Positions 37,330 through 46,113 of a DNA stretch of 64,000 nucleotides are shown one piece after another. Each line of letters starts with the position of its first letter. Position 1 is the first letter of the stretch. Position numbers and translations under genes: made by a program. The stretch is from JAGDVO01 sp964590075 [NCBI: uncultured Aquificales bacterium] (lineage in GTDB: Bacteria > Thermosulfidibacterota > Thermosulfidibacteria > Thermosulfidibacterales): assembly GCA_964590075.1 (NCBI GenBank), contig CAZPXS010000005.1, forward strand, positions 111,114-175,113. The letters run 5' to 3'. The notes beneath the pieces are model-generated. The model was not told the DNA's origin, did no database searches, and saw nothing but the letters and a program-made list of their open reading frames with translations.

Positions 37330-37731
37330 ATGTACCATAAAATATCCTTGAGATCAACGAAGCGCGAAGAACTGATAGATATTACGGGGGATGTTAGAAA
37401 GGTGGTAAGGGCAAGTGGTGTTAAAAACGGTGTGTGTTATCTCTACGTACCTCACACAACGGCAGGTATAATAATAAATGAAAATGCCGATCCATCGGTT
37501 AAGGAGGATATTGAAGCGGTATTGAGTAAACTTGTACCTAGATCCGCAAGTTACAGACATCTGGAAGGAAATGCCGATAGTCACATCAAATCTTCTATAG
37601 TTGGTAACACTATCTTTGTTTTTGTGGAGGATGGTGATATAGTTCTCGGTACCTGGCAGGGTATATTTTTTGCGGAGTTTGACGGTCCAAGAACGAGAAA
37701 TGTCTTGGTTAAGATTGTCAGGGAGGGTTGA
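37330..37731 (+). CDS. YjbQ/UPF0047 family protein
   Basis: A 133-aa cytoplasmic protein of the widespread UPF0047 family, whose role is poorly defined (weak thiamin phosphate synthase-like activity has been reported for relatives). It shows [28 protein letters not shown], and [19 protein letters not shown] 37330 follows GGTGGAGGGG. mazG begins at the end of this gene, so the two form a short operon. Confidence 0.92.
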   Translation: MYHKISLRSTKREELIDITGDVRKVVRASGVKNGVCYLYVPHTTAGIIINENADPSVKEDIEAVLSKLVPRSASYRHLEGNADSHIKSSIVGNTIFVFVEDGDIVLGTWQGIFFAEFDGPRTRNVLVKIVREG

Positions 37732-37736
37732 TCATT

Positions 37737-38510
37737 ATGGATAATAAACATCCCTTTGAAAGGCTTGTATGGATAATGAAGGAACTGAGGTCGAAATGTC
37801 CCTGGGATAGGGTTCAGACGAGGGAATCCCTAAAACCCTACATAATAGAGGAAGCTTACGAGGTCGTATCCGCGATTGAGGATAACGATCCTTCCAAGTT
37901 AAGGGAAGAGCTGGGGGATCTACTGTTACAGATAGTGTTTCAGGCAGAGATAGCGAGTGAAAGGGAGGAATTCGATATATACGATGTGATAGAATTTCTG
38001 TGTGATAAATTAATAAGAAGGCACCCCCATGTTTTCGGTAATCTGAAGGTTGAGGATAAGGAGAGGGTACTCGAAAATTGGGAGAAGATAAAGGCTAAGG
38101 AGAAAAGGGAAAAAGAGAGTGTTTTAGACGGTGTCCCCGACAATTTGCCCTCTTTACTTGCTGCCTATAGGCTTCAGGAGAAGGCTTCGCGCCTTGGTTT
38201 TGATTGGTCCAGAATAGAAGATGTATGGAGGAAGGTGGGTGAGGAGCTCGATGAACTAAGGGAAGCGATGGAGAAGGAGGATAAGGAGGAGATAGAGGCC
38301 GAGTTGGGAGACCTATTATTTGCAATAGCTAACCTCGCAAGATTCCTGGATGTGGACCCCGAAGGTGCTTTGAGAAAGTGTAATAGGAGATTCAAGGAGA
38401 GGTTCAAATATATAGAGAGGAGCTTAAAGGAGAGAGGATTAAAGTGGGAGGATGTTGATCTTGAATATCTGGATAAATTGTGGGAGGAGGCAAAGAGAAA
38501 AGGACTGTAA
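37737..38510 (+). CDS. mazG: Nucleoside triphosphate pyrophosphohydrolase MazG
   Basis: House-cleaning all-alpha NTP pyrophosphatase. The 257-aa protein contains two MazG repeats: residues around 15-130 with CPWD, EEAYEV and [17 protein letters not shown], and about 160-240 with [19 protein letters not shown]. The ATG at 37737 has AGGGAGGG nine bases upstream; a TTG at 37728 would abut that site. It follows yjbQ and precedes the histidine kinase by three bases. The two-domain length is typical of MazG proper rather than of the small single-domain type. Confidence 0.93.
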   Translation: MDNKHPFERLVWIMKELRSKCPWDRVQTRESLKPYIIEEAYEVVSAIEDNDPSKLREELGDLLLQIVFQAEIASEREEFDIYDVIEFLCDKLIRRHPHVFGNLKVEDKERVLENWEKIKAKEKREKESVLDGVPDNLPSLLAAYRLQEKASRLGFDWSRIEDVWRKVGEELDELREAMEKEDKEEIEAELGDLLFAIANLARFLDVDPEGALRKCNRRFKERFKYIERSLKERGLKWEDVDLEYLDKLWEEAKRKGL

Positions 38511-38513
38511 TTT

Positions 38514-39752
38514 ATGATCAGGAAAAGGCTGGTAATCTTTGTCGCCCTTTTAAATTTCGCGATACTATGTGTAATTGGTTTGTTAACTTATATAAGGTAT
38601 GATCTTGTTGTTAAAAGAGCACTGAGGTTACAGGCTATCGGTTTTATGATACCCTTAAAGAGCTTGGTGAAAAATATGGATCCTAGTCTATTAAGCAGAA
38701 ATCCAAATCTATTCTACGACATGCTACTAGATGAAAGGTGGGAAGGGCTGGCGTACGTTGCACTCCTTGATGAAAGGGGAAGATTCGTTGTCCATTCAAA
38801 CCTTCGTCTTATAGGAAAGTTCAGCCATTCCTTTGAAAACACAAAAAACTTTCCTTTGGAAAGGATAAGAAGGCTAAAAACTGGCTACGAAGTGTATGAG
38901 TACGATGATATGGTCAAGGTAGGGAATAGAAATTATATACTGAGAGTGGTTTTATTTACAGATCCAGTTAAAAGTAGTTTCTACGTTGTCAAAGTGATAT
39001 CATTTGTTTCATTCTTGCTTGCATTTAGTATGTTGCCAATAGGTTATGGTTTTTATTATGTTTTGAAAAGGGAAGAAAAGATAAGATCAAAGCTCGATGA
39101 ATTAGAAAAAATAGCTTTTATATCAAAAATTTTTGCTCATGAGATTAGAAATCCTCTTGCTACGATAAAGGGATTTGTGGAATTTTTAATGGAAAAATTA
39201 GAAAGTAATATATATATTGAGTATTTATACGTTATGAAAAGCGAAGTTGAAAAAATAGAAAAATTGATTCAAAAGCTTGTTGCCTTTAGTTATGGTGTAA
39301 ATGCTTCTACAGAGAGTTTTGACCTTGTTGTTTTTCTAAAGGATCTGATAGAGAGGTTTTCTAGAATTTATCCTGATGTAGATTTTAAAATCTATTCTAA
39401 ACGGGATAGTATAGAGGTTAAATATCCGAGAGAGAAGCTCGAGATTGTTATGGAAAACATAATATCCAACGCCGTGGAGGCTTTTGGTGACGATTTTAGG
39501 GGTACTCCTCAGGTTGTAGTTGAAGTTGGTGAAGTCCCTGATTATTATTTAATAAAGGTTGTGGACAATGGAGTTGGTATAGAAGAGGATGTACTTAAAA
39601 AGGTGTTTGATCCCTTTTTCACCACTAAGGAAAAGGGGATGGGATTAGGTCTTGCTATAGTTTACAGGTTCGTTAAGGAGATGGGCGGAAAGATAAGAAT
39701 AGAGAGTGTCAGGGGTAGGGGAACGGAGGTTACCCTATGTCTTCCAAAATAA
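38514..39752 (+). CDS. Membrane sensor histidine kinase, ZraS/NtrB-like
   Basis: A 412-aa inner-membrane kinase. TM1 is at about 8-28, a periplasmic sensing domain at about 30-155 (containing YVALLDERGRFVVHSN, reminiscent of single PDC/CACHE folds), and TM2 at about 158-182. The dimerisation His is at 209 in AHEIRNPLATIKGF. ATPase boxes follow: ENIISNAVEAF (N), VDNGVGI (G1), DPFFTTKEKGMGLGLAI (F/G2). Its 3' end overlaps a sigma-54 activator gene by 16 bases, and a ZraP-like target operon lies beyond, so I read it as the sensor of an envelope/metal-stress system. Confidence 0.9.
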   Translation: MIRKRLVIFVALLNFAILCVIGLLTYIRYDLVVKRALRLQAIGFMIPLKSLVKNMDPSLLSRNPNLFYDMLLDERWEGLAYVALLDERGRFVVHSNLRLIGKFSHSFENTKNFPLERIRRLKTGYEVYEYDDMVKVGNRNYILRVVLFTDPVKSSFYVVKVISFVSFLLAFSMLPIGYGFYYVLKREEKIRSKLDELEKIAFISKIFAHEIRNPLATIKGFVEFLMEKLESNIYIEYLYVMKSEVEKIEKLIQKLVAFSYGVNASTESFDLVVFLKDLIERFSRIYPDVDFKIYSKRDSIEVKYPREKLEIVMENIISNAVEAFGDDFRGTPQVVVEVGEVPDYYLIKVVDNGVGIEEDVLKKVFDPFFTTKEKGMGLGLAIVYRFVKEMGGKIRIESVRGRGTEVTLCLPK

Positions 39753-41038
39753 TGGTTGTTGAGGATGATAGATCCTTCGCCTTTTTCCTAAAGACCCTTC
39801 TGGTTGATAGCGGCTTTAACGTTACCGTATTTAACGATCCTAGTGAAGCTTTGAAAAAACTTTTAGTTGAACAACCGAGGTTAGTCCTTGTTGATCTCAA
39901 AATGCCTAAGATGGATGGTTTAACCTTTATTGAGAGGGCAAAGAGTATACTACCCTTTTCGGATTTTATTGTAATTACTGCCTTTGGAAGTATCCCGAGT
40001 GCGGTTGAAGCTATCAAGAAGGGGGCTACCGATTATGTTACAAAGCCTATACCGGATGTGAAGGAGTTTATAGGTAGGATAAGATCGATCGCTGGAAAGA
40101 AGGATTTTTTAGATAGATCTACCAGTGATATACCACCACTTGATGTTGTTTTTGCCGGTATCGAGGATATCTACGAAAGGATAGTTGAGGTTGCCAAAAC
40201 CGACATAACGGTAACTCTCTACGGTGAAACTGGTACTGGTAAAAGCCTGATTGCAAGGATAATTCACAATCTGAGTGGAAGGAAAGGTGAATTCGTTGAT
40301 ATAAACTGCGCCAGTATCCCGGAAACTCTTATGGAGAGTGAACTTTTCGGTTTCAATAAGGGTGCCTTCACTGGAGCTATAAAGGATAAACCGGGGAAGT
40401 TTGAAATTGCGGATGGGGGCACTATATTTTTCGATGAGATCGGTGAGATGAGTTACGCTTTACAGGCCAAGCTTCTCAAGGTTATTCAGGAAAAGAGATT
40501 TGAGAGGATAGGGGGAGTAAAGCCTATGGAGGTTGATGTAAGATTCATATTTGCCACAAACAAAAAATTGGAAGAACTAGTTAGGGAGGGGAAGTTTAGA
40601 GAGGATCTTTACTATAGGATAAATGTTTTTCCCATAAACATACCTCCACTACGGGATAGGAAGGAGCATATACTTAAAATAGCGGGTTACATAGCCGATA
40701 GGGTATTTAGGAAGTTAGGTAGGGAAAAGAAAGAGTTTAGTAATAGATCGATAGATATACTTTTAAATTACAGTTGGCCGGGTAACATTAGGGAACTCGA
40801 GAATGTCATAGAAAGGTCTATACTTATGAGTAAAGGCGATTATATAGAGGTAGAGATCAATGTTACAAACTATAGTCTAAAAGAGGGAAACACCACTGAT
40901 TTAAAGGAGTTGGAGAAAATAGCTATAATAGATGCTCTTAAGAAGAGCGGAGGAAACAAATCAAAGGCATCAAAAATACTAGGTATATCTCTTAGAACGC
41001 TTTATAATAAACTTAAGAAGTACAACCTTGACTATTGA
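39737..41038 (+). CDS. Sigma-54-dependent response regulator, ZraR/NtrC-like
   Basis: A 433-aa enhancer-binding protein. Receiver domain with Asp 53 in [11 protein letters not shown]; central AAA+ domain with Walker A GETGTGKS (about 163-170), the intact sigma-54 contact loop GAFTGA (about 209-214) and Walker [10 protein letters not shown]-terminal Fis-type helix-turn-helix [20 protein letters not shown]. It is partnered with the overlapping kinase gene. The nearby -24/-12 promoter of the zraP-like operon with two upstream palindromes is the obvious target candidate. ATG 39737 lies inside the kinase gene. Confidence 0.93.
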   Translation: MSSKIMVVEDDRSFAFFLKTLLVDSGFNVTVFNDPSEALKKLLVEQPRLVLVDLKMPKMDGLTFIERAKSILPFSDFIVITAFGSIPSAVEAIKKGATDYVTKPIPDVKEFIGRIRSIAGKKDFLDRSTSDIPPLDVVFAGIEDIYERIVEVAKTDITVTLYGETGTGKSLIARIIHNLSGRKGEFVDINCASIPETLMESELFGFNKGAFTGAIKDKPGKFEIADGGTIFFDEIGEMSYALQAKLLKVIQEKRFERIGGVKPMEVDVRFIFATNKKLEELVREGKFREDLYYRINVFPINIPPLRDRKEHILKIAGYIADRVFRKLGREKKEFSNRSIDILLNYSWPGNIRELENVIERSILMSKGDYIEVEINVTNYSLKEGNTTDLKELEKIAIIDALKKSGGNKSKASKILGISLRTLYNKLKKYNLDY

Positions 41039-41054
41039 TACTTGACTATTGATA
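41027..41054. repeat. 14-bp perfect tandem duplication at a convergent gene junction
   Basis: CTTGACTATTGATA occurs twice in direct tandem (41027-41040 and 41041-41054). The first copy includes the last codons and TGA stop of the sigma-54 regulator gene; the second includes the stop of the convergent OB-fold gene. The 14-base unit is not a multiple of three, so it would have changed reading frames at the junction. Confidence 0.9.
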
Positions 41055-41555
41055 ATACCACATGAAGGATCTCATCCTTTTTATAAAGGGTCTGGTACAT
41101 AGTCTATCGGAACAATTTTGCCAACAGGCACATCTTGGACCTCTGAATATATAGGTCATCCTGGTTTTAATGTCTCTTATAGCCCTTGCTACTATTATTA
41201 CCTCTATCGGTTTCTCCTGTTTTAGTATCTTTGTACCTATGATCTCCAGGACATCCCCTTCCTTGATATTACAGTTTATTCTTCTATAATACCAGCTTGG
41301 CCCAAGAATAACGGTATAGATGTTATTGTCTCTCTCAACCTTTAGCATAACAGGCCCCTGTTCGGGGACAAGTATATCCACCACTTTACCCTTAATATAT
41401 AGTTCCGTATTTTCATCGTAGTCTTGAAATATGAGCTCTTCTTCAGCGTAGGCGTATCTGTCGAGTATTGAAAAATTCATGGTAACTATTATTAAGAGAA
41501 AAATTAAGAGATGGAGGAGGCCCTTATAACGGGCACTCCTCCCTTTATGGATCAA
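41046..41555 (-). CDS. Exported OB-fold-like protein with Cys-rich tail
   Basis: I recognise only a general pattern. The TTG start at 41555 overlaps the stop of the ZraP-like gene as TTGA, giving 169 aa with a signal peptide (LLHLLIFLLIIV, likely cleaved after AYA). The mature part has an OB-like layout: KGKVVDILVPEQGPVMLKVE, then ILGPSWYYRR, then KEGDVLEIIGTKI. The C-terminal 45 residues carry four Cys in CACWQNCSDRLC, a possible metal site. It is probably periplasmic and co-expressed with the ZraP-like protein. A longer frame to 41603 would run antisense-free through the upstream gene and lacks a ribosome site. Confidence 0.7.
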   Translation of the reverse strand: MIHKGRSARYKGLLHLLIFLLIIVTMNFSILDRYAYAEEELIFQDYDENTELYIKGKVVDILVPEQGPVMLKVERDNNIYTVILGPSWYYRRINCNIKEGDVLEIIGTKILKQEKPIEVIIVARAIRDIKTRMTYIFRGPRCACWQNCSDRLCTRPFIKRMRSFMWYYQ

Positions 41556-42037
41556 CCGCAGCAGCACGAACAAGCAGCCCCCATCTCCATTTCTAATCTG
41601 CATGCCCCTTTGTGCCCTTTGTTAAATTTATGGCCATATCCCGGACTGAGGATATGGCCAACTACAAAGGGAGGTAGGCCGGATGAGATTGCCTTCTTCT
41701 CCAATTCAAACCTCAGTTCACTAATCTCCTTTTGCTTTTCGATTACCCTGTTCCAGTCCGGATTTTGTGTACAGGCTAAACTCCTTATTTCAGCTCTCAG
41801 CTTTATTATCCTATCAATGGTAGACTTATTCTCCTCTTTAAACTTCTCTATCCTCTGGGGTGGGGTATTAGCCAACTGCTGTTTCATATTGGGACAGTAG
41901 CAACCATAGTAATGGTAATAGTTAGTACCGTTATCCCCACTTGCCGTGGATCCCTGAGACTCCGCTTTTACTACCACTAAAGTACCTATCATTGCCGCTA
42001 CGAGAACCCCAATTCCTAATTTCTTAACCATTCCCAT
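41552..42037 (-). CDS. ZraP/CpxP-like periplasmic zinc-resistance-associated protein
   Basis: A 161-aa exported protein: signal peptide (about 1-25, ending VVKA), then a helical hairpin (IEKFKEENKSTIDRIIKLRAE ... EKQKEISELRFELEKKA) followed by SSGLP, which matches the order seen in ZraP, a periplasmic zinc-binding chaperone. Cys residues replace the usual His-rich ends: CYCP near residue 46 and CSCCC at the C-terminus. ATG 42037 follows AGGAGGGG. It is transcribed toward a sigma-54 activator gene and has its own -24/-12 promoter. Family assignment is by pattern and context, with low identity. Confidence 0.78.
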   Translation of the reverse strand: MGMVKKLGIGVLVAAMIGTLVVVKAESQGSTASGDNGTNYYHYYGCYCPNMKQQLANTPPQRIEKFKEENKSTIDRIIKLRAEIRSLACTQNPDWNRVIEKQKEISELRFELEKKAISSGLPPFVVGHILSPGYGHKFNKGHKGACRLEMEMGAACSCCCG

Positions 42038-42072
42038 TCTCCCCTCCTAACGTGAAGTTTTGTTTATTATAA

Positions 42073-42087
42073 GCTAAATTTGTGCCA
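42073..42087 (-). promoter_or_regulatory. Sigma-54 (-24/-12) promoter of the zraP-like operon
   Basis: The minus strand reads TGGCACAAATTTAGC, with GG at 42086-42085 and GC at 42074-42073 separated by exactly ten bases. TGGCAC is a perfect -24 element and the -12 is TAGC for consensus TTGC. Transcription would begin near 42061, giving a leader of about 24 bases with a strong ribosome site. Confidence 0.82.
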
Positions 42088-42157
42088 CAAGAATATAGAT
42101 ATTTAAATTACTGTTAAAATTAAACTTTTTATTACAAACTAGTTCGGAGAAGGTGGT

Positions 42158-42203
42158 AAATTTGCAATTTTTTCAAACTACACTATGAAAAATTTGCAAA
42201 TTT
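42158..42203 (-). promoter_or_regulatory. Paired palindromes, probable enhancer sites for the sigma-54 activator
   Basis: AAATTTGCAAATTT (42190-42203) is a perfect 14-bp palindrome. A near copy, AAATTTGCAATTT, lies at 42158-42170. Their GC centres are 32 bp apart, about three helical turns, so two dimers would bind the same face. They lie about 70-120 bp upstream of the -24 element, the usual place for an NtrC-class activator. The distal site overlaps the stop codon of the neighbouring CoA-synthetase gene. Confidence 0.65.
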
Positions 42204-44268
42204 ATGATATAAACCTTGCATCTACCACGTACATCCTTCCATCTTTTGTTATTCTGAGTGGGTTTATCTCACCTTCCTTGAGTATGTCTATGGCTATGGG
42301 TATGTGGGAGAATACACTAACGAGTTTGGCAAGACTCTCAATATCGACCTTAACACCCCCTCTTATTCCTGTTAGGATCTTGTAAGATTTTATGGACTTT
42401 ATCATATCTATGGCCTCTTCGACACTTGTAGGAGATACGCTGAAACTTACATCCTTTAAAACCTCAACGAAGATACCACCGAGACCGAACATGGTCATAG
42501 GTCCAAAGGTATCATCCTTACTAAAACCTATTATAATGTCTATGCCATCTCCCACCATCTCTTCTATAACATATCCCTCTGGCTCCCTTCCGAGTTTTTT
42601 CCTAACCCTATCTCCCATACCATCGATTTCCCTTAATAACTCCTCGGTTGATCTTATACCTACCACTACACCCCCTATATCCGACTTATGTAGTATCTCA
42701 GGATCATACACTTTAAGAACAAGTGGGAAGCCTATCTCTAAACTCGCCCTTTCAGCCTCATCTTTACTTCTTACCAGTATCGCCTTGGCTACAGGAAATC
42801 CTATTTTCTCCAGTATCTTTAAAGAGTCAAATTCGGGGTAACTTCTCCCCGGCTGGATATCCTCAATGAGACTAGATCTAATTTTCTCCACCAATTCTAC
42901 ATCTTCCCTTATGCTATAGTGCTTTTCCTTTAAGTACCTATTTATGGTGTCTAAGGCCTTGATTCCGCGTTCCGGAAAGGGAAAGTTAGGTATTCCATTT
43001 TCTCTCAGTATTCTTGTGCCCTCCGATACCCTTGCTCTACCTATAAAGCTGGCTATTATAGGTTTCCTTCCTTTGTGTTTTACTATCGATTTTGCTACAT
43101 CAGGGATATCTGTCATCAACTGTGGTGTTAAAATAACGAGTATTGCGTCAACATTCTCATCATCTAAAAGTGCTTCAATGGCCCACTCGTATCTTTTGTG
43201 ATCCGCGTCTCCTATCACATCAACGGGATTGTAGAAGTTAGCCATGGGAGGAAGCTTTTCCTTAAGTCTTTCTATGGTCTTCTTCGATAGTTCCGCAAGT
43301 TTCAACGTGGAGGATTCTATGGCATCTGAGGCTATTATACCTGGACCTCCTGCATTTGTAACTATGCCTATTCTTTCAACCGGTTTTACCTCTACGCTCG
43401 AGATCAGTCTTGCAATATCGAAGAGTTCTTCAAGGGTGTTTACCCTCAGGATACCAGCTTTCTTAAAGGCAGCATCGTAAGCCGTATCACTACCTGTAAT
43501 TGATCCTGTGTGACTACTTGCCGCTTTCTTACCCGAAGCCGTCCTTCCTACCTTTATCGCAACAATCGGTTTTTTGAGGGAAGCCTTGGATGCAGCTTCA
43601 ATAAACCTTCTGCCATCCTTTAATCCCTCTATATACATCAGTATTATCTCCGTTTCCGGATCATCGGCGAGAAACTCTATAAATTCTGTTGCCGTAAGAT
43701 CAGCCTGGTTACCCAGACTAACTACCTTTGAAAACCCTACCCTTTCGTCCAGGGCCCAATCAAAGAATGCACTCAGAACAGCTCCTGATTGCGATATAAC
43801 TCCTACGGGTCCCTTAGGGGGAAATACCCTTGCAAAGGTCGCGTTGAGGTTTGAGTGTGTATCCATCACACCTAGGCAATTGGGACCAACGAGTCTTATA
43901 CCGTATTTCCTTGCGGTACTTAAAAGTTCATCCTGTAGTCTTTTACCTTCCTCTGTTTCACCAAAACCCGCACTTATTACCACTACCGCCTTTGTCCCTA
44001 TTCTACCAAGTTTATCAAGCGCATCTATACAGGCTTTCGGGGGAATCACTAAAATGGCTAAATCTGGAGCCTCAGGAAGCCTATCCATATCGGGATAGCA
44101 TTCAAAACCCATCACATCTGTATAATTTGGGTTTACACAATATACCTTTCCTTTATAATTAGCATCCTTTATATTTTTTACTATAGAGTATCCAACCTTT
44201 GTTGGATTTAGAGTTGCTCCAACTATCGCTAAGCTTTTTGGCTTAAAGAATTTTTCGATATCCTTCAT
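42202..44268 (-). CDS. ADP-forming acyl/acetyl-CoA synthetase, fused alpha-beta chains
   Basis: Interconverts acyl-CoA + ADP + Pi and acid + CoA + ATP, often for substrate-level ATP formation. The 688-aa protein has the CoA-binding Rossmann part (IVGATLNPTKVGYSIVKN), GPNCLGVMDT, the succinyl-CoA-synthetase-like block with the phosphorylated His in ASSHTGSITGSD, and a C-terminal ATP-grasp domain (about 480-688). ATG 44268 follows GGAGGT by six bases; the frame extends 57 bases further upstream through promoter sequence. The substrate cannot be told. With the VorB-type enzyme it could conserve energy from amino-acid-derived 2-oxoacids. Confidence 0.9.
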   Translation of the reverse strand: MKDIEKFFKPKSLAIVGATLNPTKVGYSIVKNIKDANYKGKVYCVNPNYTDVMGFECYPDMDRLPEAPDLAILVIPPKACIDALDKLGRIGTKAVVVISAGFGETEEGKRLQDELLSTARKYGIRLVGPNCLGVMDTHSNLNATFARVFPPKGPVGVISQSGAVLSAFFDWALDERVGFSKVVSLGNQADLTATEFIEFLADDPETEIILMYIEGLKDGRRFIEAASKASLKKPIVAIKVGRTASGKKAASSHTGSITGSDTAYDAAFKKAGILRVNTLEELFDIARLISSVEVKPVERIGIVTNAGGPGIIASDAIESSTLKLAELSKKTIERLKEKLPPMANFYNPVDVIGDADHKRYEWAIEALLDDENVDAILVILTPQLMTDIPDVAKSIVKHKGRKPIIASFIGRARVSEGTRILRENGIPNFPFPERGIKALDTINRYLKEKHYSIREDVELVEKIRSSLIEDIQPGRSYPEFDSLKILEKIGFPVAKAILVRSKDEAERASLEIGFPLVLKVYDPEILHKSDIGGVVVGIRSTEELLREIDGMGDRVRKKLGREPEGYVIEEMVGDGIDIIIGFSKDDTFGPMTMFGLGGIFVEVLKDVSFSVSPTSVEEAIDMIKSIKSYKILTGIRGGVKVDIESLAKLVSVFSHIPIAIDILKEGEINPLRITKDGRMYVVDARFIS

Positions 44269-44296
44269 TTTGTACCTCCATTTAGTTTTTTTATTT

Positions 44297-44325
44297 ATTA
44301 AATAATCTTCCATGAGAGTTGTCAA
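44297..44325 (-). promoter_or_regulatory. Promoter for the ADP-forming CoA synthetase gene
   Basis: Minus strand TTGACA (44325-44320), 17 bases, TTTAAT (44302-44297); the start would fall about 20 bases before the ATG, leaving room for the GGAGGT site. Its -35 overlaps that of the cinA promoter by five bases. Confidence 0.6.
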
Positions 44326-44347
44326 AGAATGCTTGTTCAGTTATAAT
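44319..44347 (+). promoter_or_regulatory. Promoter for the cinA operon
   Basis: TTGTCA (44319-44324), 17 bases, then a perfect TATAAT (44342-44347). Nine bases separate the -10 from the ATG at 44357, so the transcript would start within a few bases of the start codon. Confidence 0.7.
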
Positions 44348-44356
44348 GGAAAAACC

Positions 44357-45577
44357 ATGGTTAGATTTGCGGTATGTGCGATAGGTAGTGAGATATTGGA
44401 TGGTATAGTAGAGGAGAGAAACTCAAGGAGAATTGCTGATTTTCTATCAGCTTATGGTTGTAATTTTTTCGAGAAGGTAGAGGTTAGGGATGATATTGAC
44501 TCTATAGTTGCGGTTTTTGAGTTATTGTCTGGATTTGTGGATCTTATCGTCACAACAGGGGGATTGGGTCCTACAGAGGATGATCTTACGAGAGAGGCTA
44601 TAGCTAAATTCTACGGCATTCCACTTAGGTTTGATGAATCTCTCTGGAATGTGATAGTTGGAAAGATAAGGGAGAGAGGTAGGGAACCTAAGGAGAGCCA
44701 TAGGAGAATGGCCTATGTCCCAGAAGGAGCCATCCTTATTGACAATCCATGGGGACTTGCATGTGGGATAGTGGTAAAGGGAAAGCCGATTCTGGTAGCT
44801 TTGCCTGGTGTTCCGAGAGAGCTTGAAGCCATGTTGGAGAAGGTACCAATGATACTTGGTTTTGAAAGGACAGATTATCTCGTAAAGACGGTTAAGATAA
44901 TAGGTATGAGGGAATCGGAGGTCAATGAGATTGCTAGAGACATTCTAAAGCCCTTTGCGATAAAGTGGGGTACCGTTATAAAGGAACCCGAGGTATGGAT
45001 AAGACTCGAGGGGAAAGGCGGGATAATTAGGGTTGTAACAGATACCCTAAGAAAAGCCTTTGGTATTAATTTATACGGTGAGGATGGCGATACTATTGAA
45101 GCTGTGGTAGGTAGGCTTTTAGTGGAGAATGGTTTGAGCATTGCTACCTGTGAGTCTGCTACGGGTGGATTGGTCGCTAGTTTGATAACAGATGTATCTG
45201 GTTCGTCAAACTACTTTAAGGGTTCGATAGTAGCTTACACTGAGGAAGCAAAGATAAAGGTAGCAGGTGTTCCTGAAAGTATTATAGAAAAATACACGGT
45301 TTATAGTCACGAGGTCGCAAGGCTTATGGCGAAAAGGGTAAGGGAGATATTTGGTGCGGATATAGGTGTCTCGACCACTGGTATAGCCGGTCCAACAGGC
45401 GGTGACGATTTAAATCCTGTAGGGAGAATCTACATAGGTCTATCTACAGCCCATAGCTTGGATAGCTATTCCTTTGACTTTCATTACGATCGGGTGAAAA
45501 ATAAAGTAGCCTTCGCGAAAACTGCCCTTGATATTGTAAGGAGGGGCATTATTGCCAAGGGTATTTGTGGCGATTGA
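44357..45577 (+). CDS. cinA: CinA-family protein: NMN deamidase with N-terminal ADP-ribose pyrophosphatase-like domain
   Basis: Pyridine-nucleotide salvage enzyme, also called competence/damage-inducible protein A. Residues 1-170 form the MoaB/MogA-like domain (AIGSEILDGIVEERNSRRIA, TTGGLGPTEDDLTREA, LPGVPREL). The C-terminal 160 residues are PncC (ATCESATGGLVASLITDVSG, YSHEVA, GIAGPTGG). ATG 44357 gives MVRFAVCAIGSE; an ATG at 44312 would place the promoter inside the coding region. It has only a weak GGA before it and may be translated leaderless. It heads the run to the slipin gene. Confidence 0.92.
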   Translation: MVRFAVCAIGSEILDGIVEERNSRRIADFLSAYGCNFFEKVEVRDDIDSIVAVFELLSGFVDLIVTTGGLGPTEDDLTREAIAKFYGIPLRFDESLWNVIVGKIRERGREPKESHRRMAYVPEGAILIDNPWGLACGIVVKGKPILVALPGVPRELEAMLEKVPMILGFERTDYLVKTVKIIGMRESEVNEIARDILKPFAIKWGTVIKEPEVWIRLEGKGGIIRVVTDTLRKAFGINLYGEDGDTIEAVVGRLLVENGLSIATCESATGGLVASLITDVSGSSNYFKGSIVAYTEEAKIKVAGVPESIIEKYTVYSHEVARLMAKRVREIFGADIGVSTTGIAGPTGGDDLNPVGRIYIGLSTAHSLDSYSFDFHYDRVKNKVAFAKTALDIVRRGIIAKGICGD

Positions 45578-46112
45578 TGTACCCGATGATATAAAGAGAC
45601 TAATCTATAGGGATATCGAAAGGATGAAGGATCACGGTGTTAGGGCATCCTTCCCTAAAAGGGAGGCTTTACATCTGACTATAAAGTTTCTGGGCGATGT
45701 CGCTATAGATAGGATTGGTAGAATAGTGGATTCACTCAAGGATGTGGCAGTGAGAGTTAAAGGTTTTGAGCTAACGGTAAAAAATAGGGGGGTATTCCCG
45801 AATTCTACAAGGCCCAGGGTTGTTTGGGTAGGTGTAGATGGTTCTCCGAGTCTTGAAAAGTTGAAGAATTTGGTTGACGATACTCTAGAGAAACTCGGTT
45901 TTAGTAGGGAGGATAGAGAATTCAAACCTCACGTAACTATAGCGAGGATAAAGTGGCTTGACGAGGCAGGAAGAAGTTTTATAAAAGGGTTGATAAGCGA
46001 AGAGGTCCTATACGGAACCTTTAGGGTTGAGAAGATTGTTTTATATGAGAGTATACTAAAACCGGATGGGGCGGTTTATAGAGTTATAGAAGAATTTCAT
46101 CTGGGGGTATAG
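45552..46112 (+). CDS. thpR: RNA 2',3'-cyclic phosphodiesterase
   Basis: Cytoplasmic 2H-family phosphoesterase (formerly LigT) that opens 2',3'-cyclic phosphate RNA ends. The 186-aa protein has the two HxTx motifs: HLTI in ALHLTIKFLG and HVTI in FKPHVTIARI. The N-terminus PRVFVAIDVPDDIK is typical. It begins with TTG at 45552, supported by GGAGGGG about four bases upstream, and overlaps cinA by 26 bases. Confidence 0.93.
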   Translation: MPRVFVAIDVPDDIKRLIYRDIERMKDHGVRASFPKREALHLTIKFLGDVAIDRIGRIVDSLKDVAVRVKGFELTVKNRGVFPNSTRPRVVWVGVDGSPSLEKLKNLVDDTLEKLGFSREDREFKPHVTIARIKWLDEAGRSFIKGLISEEVLYGTFRVEKIVLYESILKPDGAVYRVIEEFHLGV

Positions 46113-46113
46113 G

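Noticed and set aside
44312-44356. A 15-residue extension of CinA from ATG 44312
   Set aside because: It contains a consensus promoter (TTGTCA-N17-TATAAT), and CinA proteins start close to the AIGSE block encoded just after 44357.
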